Of a DNA stretch of 5,125 bases, positions 1-5,125 are shown in pieces. Numbering within the stretch: position 1 is the stretch's first letter; every line of letters begins with the position of its first letter. Source of the DNA: Elusimicrobia bacterium RIFCSPLOWO2_01_FULL_54_10 (lineage in GTDB: Bacteria; Elusimicrobiota; Elusimicrobia; 2-02-FULL-39-32); the NCBI GenBank assembly GCA_001799975.1, contig MGUQ01000038.1:4268-9392 (forward strand). Reading direction: 5' to 3'. Made by a program: the position numbers and the translations under genes. The notes under the pieces are model-generated. The model was not told the origin of the DNA. It saw nothing but the letters and a program-made list of their open reading frames with translations, and ran no database searches.

Positions 1-25
1 TCCCACATACGGCTCCAGGCCTCCC

Positions 26-295
26 ATGACCGGGGGCCGTCCTGGCGGCGTGCGCCGTCCCGGAGGCCGCTTCGGCAAGTCGTTCATGGCCAAGCGCAAA
101 GTCTGCCGCTTCTGCGCGGACAAAATGGATTACATCGATTTCAAGAACATGAACCTTCTGCGCGCGTTCATCACGGAGCGGGGCAAGATCATCTCTTCCC
201 GCACCACCGGCGTGTGCACCAGCCACCAGAGGGGCCTGATGAAAGCCATCAAGCGGGCGCGCAACATTGCGCTCCTTCCCTTCTCGGCCGTCTAG
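26..295 (+). CDS. rpsR: 30S ribosomal protein S18, zinc-binding (C+) type
   Basis: Small-subunit ribosomal protein that pairs with S6 on the platform of the 30S subunit and contacts 16S rRNA. The conserved core is easy to read: KVCRFCADK (residues 25–33), DYIDFKN, the ITERGKI segment, SRTTG and the basic C-terminal stretch [14 protein letters not shown]. Four potential zinc ligands are present as CxxC (C27, C30) and CxxH (C64, H67). Many S18 proteins, including that of E. coli, lack these. The first ~20 residues are a Gly/Arg/Pro-rich tail, as seen in several S18 families. The start is uncertain. ATG 26 has only a weak AGG at 17–19 in front. ATG 86 would give a 69-residue protein beginning [10 protein letters not shown]. 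The frame is also open to the left edge, so the true start could lie outside the window. Its stop is 12 bases before rplI, and the two genes share a reading frame. Identity is secure; only the 5' boundary is in doubt. Confidence 0.94.
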   Translation: MTGGRPGGVRRPGGRFGKSFMAKRKVCRFCADKMDYIDFKNMNLLRAFITERGKIISSRTTGVCTSHQRGLMKAIKRARNIALLPFSAV

Positions 296-307
296 TCATC
301 CTGCCTG

Positions 308-775
308 ATGCAAGTCATCCTCTGCGAAGACATCGATAAAGTGGGCCTGGCCGGCGAAATCAAAGCCGTCGCCGAGGGCTTCGCGCGCAATTTCCTTTTT
401 CCCAAAAAACTGGCCTATCCGGCCACCGCGGGCAACCTGAAAAAGTGGGAGTCCGAAAAACACGTCCGCGAAGTGAAGCTTTTGAAAAGCCTCGAATCCG
501 CCAAAGCGCTGGCCGCGGAACTGGGCAACATTTCCCTGGAAATTCCCGCGCGCGCGGGCCGCGAAGGCCACCTTTTCGGCAGCATCACCAGCCCGGCCAT
601 CGCCCAGGCCCTGCTTAAAAAAGGATTTTCCGTGGACCGCAAAACCATCGAGCTTGCGGCTCCCATCAAAAATTTGGGAACCTTTGAGGTTCCCGTCCGC
701 CTGCATTCCCAGGTGGAAGCCCGGCTGAAAGTGGAAATCACCCGATCGGCGGAATCGGCCGTACCGGCGTCATAA
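308..775 (+). CDS. rplI: 50S ribosomal protein L9
   Basis: Large-subunit protein that binds 23S rRNA near the base of the L1 stalk and influences translational fidelity. At 155 residues it has the normal family length. The N-terminal RNA-binding domain (about 1–45) shows MQVILCEDIDKVGLAGEI followed by V-A-E-G-F-A-R-N-F-L (21–30), the L9 signature. Position 34, usually Gly in the PKGLA segment, is Lys here. Residues ~45–75 are the charged connecting helix. The C-terminal domain (~76–147) holds GHLFGSITS, the IELAAPIKNLG segment and EVPVRLH. ATG 308 is chosen because the protein begins exactly where L9 proteins do. No Shine-Dalgarno-like sequence precedes it: the 12-base gap after rpsR reads TCATCCTGCCTG. 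Translation probably depends on ribosomes finishing rpsR. The rpsR-rplI-dnaB order is common in bacteria. Confidence 0.97.
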   Translation: MQVILCEDIDKVGLAGEIKAVAEGFARNFLFPKKLAYPATAGNLKKWESEKHVREVKLLKSLESAKALAAELGNISLEIPARAGREGHLFGSITSPAIAQALLKKGFSVDRKTIELAAPIKNLGTFEVPVRLHSQVEARLKVEITRSAESAVPAS

Positions 776-806
776 ACAGAATCATTTTTCCAGGGGGCTC
801 GGCCGC

Positions 807-810
807 AAGG
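807..810 (+). promoter_or_regulatory. Ribosome binding site of dnaB
   Basis: AAGG ends 8 bases before ATG 819, a good Shine-Dalgarno spacing. It lies in the 43-base rplI–dnaB spacer, the longest stretch without a gene here. It supports ATG 819 as the start of the helicase gene. A G-run at 793–797 lies too far upstream to serve as the site. Confidence 0.55.
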
Positions 811-818
811 CGCAAATC

Positions 819-2240
819 ATGACCCCAGCAGATTCACTCCTCTCGCCGTCCAAAACATACCGCAGCCCCGCCGGGGACGCTTCTTCTCTGGATCTTAAAG
901 TCCCGCCCTATTCCGAAGACGCCGAGCGCGCAGTCCTGGGCTGCATGCTCATCGACAAAGAATCCCTTGAAACCGCCGTGGAGTCCCTCACAGACCAGAA
1001 TTTTTATTGCGGTCCCAACGGCAAGATTTTCTCCATCATGAAAGACATGGTGCTGGCCAGCAAAGTGGTGGATGTCATCACCCTCTCGGACGAGCTGTCC
1101 AAGCGCGAACTGCTCGACACCATCGGCGGCGCCGATTATCTGACCCAGGCCATCAACGCGGTCCCCACCGCGGCCCATATCAACGACTACATCCGCATCG
1201 TCAAAGAAAAAGACATTTTAAGAAACCTCATCAACGCCGCCAGCAAGGTGGTGGGGGACTGCTACAAGACCACGGATGATCCGGACCGCTTGCTGGACGA
1301 AGCGGAACGCCTGATCTATTCCATTGCGGACCAAAAACGCAGCAGCACCATGACGCCTCTCTCCGACATGCTGCACGGCATGATCGATCATCTGGAAGCG
1401 CTCCACAGGCGGGAACAGATGGTCACGGGCGTTCCCACGGGATTTAAAAAATTCGACGAGCTGACATCGGGACTTCAGCCGGGCAATCTCATCATTTTGG
1501 CCGCGCGGCCCGGCGTGGGCAAAACCGCGCTCGCGCTCAACATCGCCCTCCACTGCTCCATCGCCAGGAAGCTGCCCGTCGTTATTTTTTCCCTGGAAAT
1601 GAGCCAGCAGGAAATCGGCATGAGGCTGTTCAGCTCGGTCACCAACATCCCCCTGGGCAAGCTCCGCACGGGGTTTTTCAAGAAATCAGACTGGCCCATG
1701 ATCACTCGCAAAGCGGAGGTCTTGTCGGATTCCCCCATCCATCTGGACACCTCCTCCGAACTGACCGTTTTCAACATCCGCTCGGCCACGCGCCGGCTGG
1801 CGCGCAGGCTCAAAGCCAAGGGAACGCCGCTCGCTCTCGTCATCATCGATTATCTCCAACTTATGAGCGGCTCGCGCAAAAGCCCGGAAAGCAGACAGAC
1901 GGAAATTGCGGAAATTTCCAGATCATTGAAAGGCCTGGCGCGCGACCTGAATGTGCCGGTGCTGGCCCTGTCGCAGTTGAACCGCTCTCCGGAAGAACGC
2001 GGGCGCGAAGGCCGGCCCCAGCTGTCGCACCTGCGCGAATCCGGCGCCATCGAGCAGGACGCGGACTTGGTGGCTTTCATTTATCGTGAAGGAATGTACA
2101 AAACTGACCGCACTCCTGAAGACATGCGCCGCGCCAAACTCATCATCGCCAAGCAAAGAAACGGCCCGCAGGGAGACATTGACCTCACCTTTGTGGATGA
2201 ATGCGCGCGATTTGAGAATTTCGAGTCCGAAGAAGTGTGA
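819..2240 (+). CDS. dnaB: Replicative DNA helicase DnaB
   Basis: Hexameric ATP-driven 5'-3' helicase that encircles the lagging strand at the replication fork and works with primase (DnaG). At 473 residues it is full length. The N-terminal primase-interaction domain begins at PPYSEDAERAVLGCML (29–44) and runs to about 150, after a ~28-residue leader. A linker follows (about 160–200). The RecA-like motor then shows: Walker A ARPGVGKTA (229–237; K235, T236); FSLEMS with likely catalytic Glu E260; Walker B VIIDYLQL (341–348; D344); LALSQLNRSPEER (382–394); the RESGAIEQDAD segment (406–416); and AKQRNGPQG (444–452), where K445 and R447 match the inter-subunit arginine-finger region. The Walker A region, a frequent intein site in DnaB, is uninterrupted. 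The TGA stop overlaps the start of alr by four bases, so alr is probably translationally coupled to it. All key residues are present, so it should be active. Confidence 0.98.
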   Translation: MTPADSLLSPSKTYRSPAGDASSLDLKVPPYSEDAERAVLGCMLIDKESLETAVESLTDQNFYCGPNGKIFSIMKDMVLASKVVDVITLSDELSKRELLDTIGGADYLTQAINAVPTAAHINDYIRIVKEKDILRNLINAASKVVGDCYKTTDDPDRLLDEAERLIYSIADQKRSSTMTPLSDMLHGMIDHLEALHRREQMVTGVPTGFKKFDELTSGLQPGNLIILAARPGVGKTALALNIALHCSIARKLPVVIFSLEMSQQEIGMRLFSSVTNIPLGKLRTGFFKKSDWPMITRKAEVLSDSPIHLDTSSELTVFNIRSATRRLARRLKAKGTPLALVIIDYLQLMSGSRKSPESRQTEIAEISRSLKGLARDLNVPVLALSQLNRSPEERGREGRPQLSHLRESGAIEQDADLVAFIYREGMYKTDRTPEDMRRAKLIIAKQRNGPQGDIDLTFVDECARFENFESEEV

Positions 2241-3370
2241 AGCGCCCCCCAAAGTTTTACCGCCCCGTCTGGGCCGAAATCAACCACAAGCACATCAAGC
2301 ACAATTTCCTGACAGTGAAAGCGCGGCTGTCGCGCGGCACGGGCATTCTGGCCGTGATCAAAGCCAACGCTTACGGCCATGGCCTCGTTTCCGTGGGGCG
2401 CACGGTGAGCCGCCTGGGGGCCAAATTTCTGGGAGTGACTTCCATTGAAGAAAGCCTCGATTTGAAAGCGGCGCGCATCAACACTCCATCCCTCATTTTG
2501 GGCAATATATTTCCGTTCTCGAACCTTGAAACCGCCGTCAAGAACAATATCCGCATCTCGCTGGCCAGCGTGGAAGCAGCCCTCCAGTGCGACAAAACCG
2601 CCCGGCGACTCAAGAAAAAAGTCTATGTGCACGCCAAGATCGACACGGGAATGGGCCGCATCGGCGTGAGCGCGCGCAACGCCGCGGCCTTTGTGGAAAA
2701 AATCCGCTCCCTTCGTTCGGTGGTTTTGGAAGGCATATACACTCATTTCGCCGGGGCTTATGAAGACTCTGAAACCACCCAAAAACAAATCCATCTTTTC
2801 ACCAGTCTTCTCAACGCATTGAAGGCCCGCGGCATTGAAATTCCTTTCATTCATGACGCCAACAGCGGAGCGATTTTCAAGTATCCGCAGGTGCAGTTTT
2901 CTCTTGTGCGCCCGGGCATTTCTCTTTTCGGCGTCTGGCCAGTGGCCGGTCAAACTCCGTCTGATTTGCGGCCCGCTCTTGCCTGGAAAAGCCGGATCAT
3001 TTATTTAAAAAATGTTCCCGCAGATACTCCGGTGAGCTACGCGGGCACCTTCCGCACGGCGCGCCCTTCCGTGATTGCGACAGCGGCGTTCGGGTATGCG
3101 GACGGGTTCAGGCGCTCATTTTCCAACAAGGCCCAGGTGCTTGTAGGAGGGCTGCGGGCGCCCGTGGTGGGCCGCGTCACCATGGACATGACCATGCTGG
3201 ACGTCACCGACGTTCCGGACGTCAAAGTGGGAGACGAAGTGGTCATCCTGGGGCGGCAAGGCGATGCTGTTCTTCCGGTGGAAGAGCTGGCGCGCTGGGC
3301 GGACACCAGCCCCTACGAAATTCTTTGCGGCATTGCGTCCCGAGTGCCGCGCGTGGATTTGCACGCCTGA
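2237..3370 (+). CDS. alr: Alanine racemase (PLP-dependent)
   Basis: Cytoplasmic enzyme that interconverts L- and D-alanine, supplying D-Ala for peptidoglycan. At 377 residues it is the usual length. The N-terminal TIM barrel starts with VWAEINHKHIKHNF (11–24) and carries the PLP lysine K42 in AVIKANAYGHG (39–49). K134 and R141 in KIDTGMGR match the carbamylated Lys and the pyridine-contacting Arg of the Geobacillus enzyme (K129, R136). R225 lies in VRPGISLFG. The C-terminal beta domain carries the second catalytic base, Y268, in VSYAGTF, then the GYADGF segment and GRVTMDM (312–318). The residue after Y268 is Ala, where Gly is common. The start is GTG at 2237, inside a GTGA overlap with the dnaB stop. 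No in-frame ATG occurs before codon 139, and a later start would remove the PLP lysine, so GTG is well supported. GAAGAAG (2229–2235) abuts the start too closely for a normal Shine-Dalgarno, which points to coupled re-initiation. Fold-type III PLP relatives are excluded by the paired K42/Y268. Confidence 0.97.
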   Translation: MKRPPKFYRPVWAEINHKHIKHNFLTVKARLSRGTGILAVIKANAYGHGLVSVGRTVSRLGAKFLGVTSIEESLDLKAARINTPSLILGNIFPFSNLETAVKNNIRISLASVEAALQCDKTARRLKKKVYVHAKIDTGMGRIGVSARNAAAFVEKIRSLRSVVLEGIYTHFAGAYEDSETTQKQIHLFTSLLNALKARGIEIPFIHDANSGAIFKYPQVQFSLVRPGISLFGVWPVAGQTPSDLRPALAWKSRIIYLKNVPADTPVSYAGTFRTARPSVIATAAFGYADGFRRSFSNKAQVLVGGLRAPVVGRVTMDMTMLDVTDVPDVKVGDEVVILGRQGDAVLPVEELARWADTSPYEILCGIASRVPRVDLHA

Positions 3371-4164
3371 TGCTGAGCCCCAACAACCCCGTTGTTATCG
3401 CGGCCCGCAAGCTCCTGGACGTTTCCCAAGCCACAGGGGAAGTGGTGCTTTTAATCCGGCGGACGTTTTCCTGGATGGTCCGCGCTCCCATCGAGCGTAA
3501 TAATCTGCTTTATCAGATGGTGGAAATGGGCAACCGTACTTTTCCTGTGGCGTCGCTGACGCTTGTTTTCACGGGCATGGTGGTGGCCCTCCAGACTGGA
3601 TTTTCCATGATCCGGGGTTTCAATGAACCGCTCTACATCGGCACCGCTCTGGGCCACTCGATTTTTAAAGAGCTTTCCCCCGTGCTCACGGGCATGGTCT
3701 TTGCCGGCCGGGTAGGCGCGGCTATTGCCGCCGAGTTGGGCACCATGAAAGTGACGGAACAACTCGACGCGCTCTACACTTTGGGCACCAACCCGGTCAA
3801 ATACCTGGCCGTGCCCCGTTTTATCGCCGCCATCACCATGCTGCCGCTTCTGGTGATTTATGCGGACCTGATGGGGGTGATTGGGGGCTATATTGTGGCC
3901 ATGATCCAGCTCCGGATCCCCAGCACAGAATATATCGATGACATCACCAACCTGGACTTAGACATCGTGCTGCACGGGTTCCTCAAGTCCTTTTTCTTCG
4001 CCTTGATTATCGTCGCAGTTTCATGCTATAAAGGTTTCACGACGAAGGGCGGCGCCGAGGGCGTGGGCAAGGCCACAACCGCCGCCGTGGTCATTTCCAT
4101 GGTGATGATTCTGATTAGCGACTACTTCGTTTCGGCCGTGCTGGTGTCTCTGGGGATTGGATGA
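3370..4164 (+). CDS. mlaE: MlaE-family lipid ABC transporter permease
   Basis: Inner-membrane permease of the MCE/Mla phospholipid transport system, which works as a dimer with MlaF ATPases and an MlaD hexamer to move lipids between the inner and outer membranes. At 264 residues it is close to E. coli MlaE (about 260). An amphipathic N-terminal segment (~8–40) precedes hydrophobic spans at about 55–76, 100–122, 148–180, 205–222 and 237–261. The family signature ELGTMKVTEQLDAL (122–135) follows AGRVGAAIAA, and the conserved NPVKYLAVPRF segment (141–151) comes next. ATG 3370 is preferred: it forms a TGATG junction with the alr stop, and the protein then begins at the usual place. A TTG at 3325 in the same frame would add 15 residues that overlap alr and look unlike the family. 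TGGA (3354–3357) lies 12 bases upstream, so the binding site is weak. Identity at family level is firm; the exact lipid and transport direction cannot be read from sequence. Confidence 0.95.
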   Translation: MLSPNNPVVIAARKLLDVSQATGEVVLLIRRTFSWMVRAPIERNNLLYQMVEMGNRTFPVASLTLVFTGMVVALQTGFSMIRGFNEPLYIGTALGHSIFKELSPVLTGMVFAGRVGAAIAAELGTMKVTEQLDALYTLGTNPVKYLAVPRFIAAITMLPLLVIYADLMGVIGGYIVAMIQLRIPSTEYIDDITNLDLDIVLHGFLKSFFFALIIVAVSCYKGFTTKGGAEGVGKATTAAVVISMVMILISDYFVSAVLVSLGIG

Positions 4165-4925
4165 GCGAGCCCATCATCCGGGTGGCGGGCCTTCAGAAGT
4201 CCTTCGGGGCCAAGAAAATCCACAACGGAATTTCTTTTTCCCTTGAAGAAGGCGAGACGCTCACCATCATCGGCGGCTCGGGCACCGGCAAGTCTGTGCT
4301 ATTGAAGCAGATCATTGGCCTCATCAAGCCGGATTCGGGCGGCATTTTCGTGGAGGGGGAAGACATCACCCAGCTGGACGAAGACGAGCTGCAAAAAGTC
4401 CAGAAAAAAATGGGGTATGTTTTTCAGGAATCCGCACTTTTTGATTCGCTGTCCGTAGGGGAAAACGTGGCGTTCGGCCTGCACACCATCATGGATGCGG
4501 AGAAGCCGCACGCGCTCAAAATCGCCCGGCAAAAACTGGCCATGGTGGGCTTGAGCGGCATTGAAGAATTGCGGCCGTCCCAGCTTTCGGGCGGCATGAA
4601 AAAACGGGTGGGGATTGCGCGCGCCATCGCCATGGGCCCCGAAATCCTGCTCTATGACGAGCCCACGACGGGCTTGGACCCGGTGATGACGGATGTCATC
4701 AGCGATTTGATTTTGAAGCTCAAGGAGGAAAGCGGCACGACGGCCATCGCCGTCACGCACGACATGAAATCTGCCTATAAAATATCAGACAAGATCGCCA
4801 TGCTTTTTGAGGGGAAAATCCTCCAGATCGGCTCTCCGGACGAAATCCAGAATTCTTCCAACCCCATTGTGCGGCAGTTCATCGCGGGATCCTCTCACGG
4901 ACCCATTCCAGTGCCGCGTGTTTGA
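4161..4925 (+). CDS. mlaF: MlaF-family lipid ABC transporter ATPase
   Basis: Cytoplasmic ATPase that powers the MlaE permease. It is a single ABC domain of 254 residues with every catalytic motif intact: Walker A GGSGTGKS (38–45; K44), Q-loop FQES (Q89), signature LSGGM (142–146), Walker B ILLYDEP (162–168; D166, E167), D-loop GLDP (171–174) and H-loop TH (H200). The Met after LSGG and the FQESALFDSLSVGENVAF stretch (88–105) are typical of the MlaF/Ttg2A branch. ATG 4161 sits in an ATGA overlap with the mlaE stop, with GGGGA (4152–4156) four bases upstream, so the two genes are likely coupled to give balanced subunits. The C-terminus ends soon after VRQFIAGSSHGPIP (237–250). As I recall, E. 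coli MlaF continues further with a tail that contacts the neighbouring subunit and MlaB, and that tail appears absent here. Confidence 0.95.
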   Translation: MSEPIIRVAGLQKSFGAKKIHNGISFSLEEGETLTIIGGSGTGKSVLLKQIIGLIKPDSGGIFVEGEDITQLDEDELQKVQKKMGYVFQESALFDSLSVGENVAFGLHTIMDAEKPHALKIARQKLAMVGLSGIEELRPSQLSGGMKKRVGIARAIAMGPEILLYDEPTTGLDPVMTDVISDLILKLKEESGTTAIAVTHDMKSAYKISDKIAMLFEGKILQIGSPDEIQNSSNPIVRQFIAGSSHGPIPVPRV

Positions 4926-4926
4926 T

Positions 4927-4933
4927 GGGGGGA
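4927..4933 (+). promoter_or_regulatory. Ribosome binding site of mlaD
   Basis: The run GGGGGGA ends 7 bases before ATG 4941 and is a plausible purine-rich Shine-Dalgarno. It supports 4941 over ATG 4925, which overlaps the mlaF stop but, like ATG 4933, is out of frame with the MCE protein. Confidence 0.5.
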
Positions 4934-4940
4934 TGACCGC

Positions 4941-5125
4941 ATGAATCTGGAAACGAGGGTGGGCATGTTTGTGCTGCTGGGCCTTGTTGTTTTTGGCTTT
5001 GGCGTCATGAAATTGTCCGATCTCTCGCTCAAGAAAAGCTACACCCTGCATTTCGTGTTTGACGACGTGGGCAACCTGCGCGACAAGAGCGCGGTGAAGA
5101 TGTCCGGCGTGGAAGTGGGTAAGGT
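4941..5125 (+). CDS. mlaD: MlaD-family MCE domain lipid-binding protein (partial, 3' end missing)
   Basis: Membrane-anchored MCE protein, the substrate-binding part of the Mla transporter. It forms a hexameric ring on the periplasmic face of MlaE, with lipid passing through the central pore. Only the first 61 codons are present, with no stop before the window ends. The visible part is typical. A short cytoplasmic N-terminus (MNLETRVG) leads into one hydrophobic anchor (about 8–25), which acts as an uncleaved signal. The MCE domain then begins (from ~33, YTLHFVFDDVGNL) and continues into the hallmark AVKMSGVEVGKV (51 to the edge). The gene starts 15 bases after mlaF, the usual partner order. 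Total length, and whether the protein has a single MCE domain or a long helical needle, cannot be judged here. The symbol follows family and context; other single-MCE proteins of ABC-linked systems look the same at this end. Confidence 0.92.
   Translation, partial: MNLETRVGMFVLLGLVVFGFGVMKLSDLSLKKSYTLHFVFDDVGNLRDKSAVKMSGVEVGK

Noticed and set aside
44..59. GC-rich hairpin GGCGGC–GTGC–GCCGTC near the rpsR start, possible S6:S18-type autoregulatory RNA
   Set aside because: The known S6:S18 leader motif lies before rpsF, not inside rpsR, and this stem is expected from repeated Gly and Arg codons. It is too short to support a regulatory call.
296..706. Antisense open frame opposite rplI
   Set aside because: It is explained by codon bias of rplI; the translation is rich in Gly, Phe and Ala with no family features and no supporting start context.
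776..818. Possible terminator or promoter between rplI and dnaB
   Set aside because: The T-run (TTTTT at 785–789) has no GC-rich stem before it, and no convincing −35/−10 pair is visible in the 43 bases.
1510..1530. Intein insertion at the DnaB Walker A site
   Set aside because: Walker A reads straight through as PGVGKTA with no insertion, and the protein has normal length.
2081..2953. Long antisense open frame of 290 codons across the dnaB 3' end and most of alr
   Set aside because: It lies wholly opposite two well-recognised genes, its translation shows no recognisable domain, and GC-rich coding sequence with few stops on the opposite strand readily yields such frames.
3325..3369. TTG at 3325 as an alternative mlaE start
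   Set aside because: It would add 15 residues encoded inside alr that look unlike the family N-terminus; ATG 3370 forms a clean TGATG junction and gives the usual length.
4299..4760. Antisense open frame of 153 codons opposite mlaF
   Set aside because: The + strand carries an ABC ATPase with all motifs intact over the same bases; the antisense product has no recognisable features.

Overview
The window is a compact, gene-dense stretch in which every gene lies on the + strand. I read the order as rpsR – rplI – dnaB – alr – mlaE – mlaF – mlaD, with mlaD cut by the right edge. The sequence is GC-rich. The host is a diderm (Gram-negative type) bacterium, because the last three genes encode the inner-membrane core of an MCE/Mla lipid transporter that serves the outer membrane. 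The zinc-type S18, the ribosomal/dnaB cluster running straight into alr and an mlaE-F-D block, and the GC-rich composition suggest an uncultured lineage such as Omnitrophota or a deltaproteobacterial relative. That placement is a guess from gene order and would need a phylogeny.

Layout: positions 1–775 carry two ribosomal proteins, S18 (start uncertain) and L9, separated by 12 bases. After a 43-base spacer that holds a plausible ribosome binding site comes the replicative helicase DnaB (819–2240). Alanine racemase follows, overlapping dnaB by four bases (GTGA). The permease MlaE overlaps alr by one base (TGATG), and the ATPase MlaF overlaps mlaE by four bases (ATGA). After a 15-base gap with a G-rich ribosome binding site, the substrate-binding MCE protein MlaD begins at 4941 and runs off the end with 61 codons visible.

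Function: the cluster joins translation (S18, L9), chromosome replication (DnaB), peptidoglycan precursor supply (D-alanine) and outer-membrane phospholipid transport (MlaE/F/D). The tight junctions and the lack of any visible terminator or internal promoter suggest one long transcription unit driven from upstream of the window. No stretch longer than 43 bases lacks a gene on the + strand. I saw no RNA gene, mobile element, CRISPR array, attachment site or origin.

Overall this is an ordinary housekeeping region. I found no undescribed system. The points worth a second look are the cysteine-bearing S18 with its Gly/Arg-rich N-terminus, the coupling of dnaB-alr-mla, and the short C-terminus of MlaF with no linked mlaB visible.
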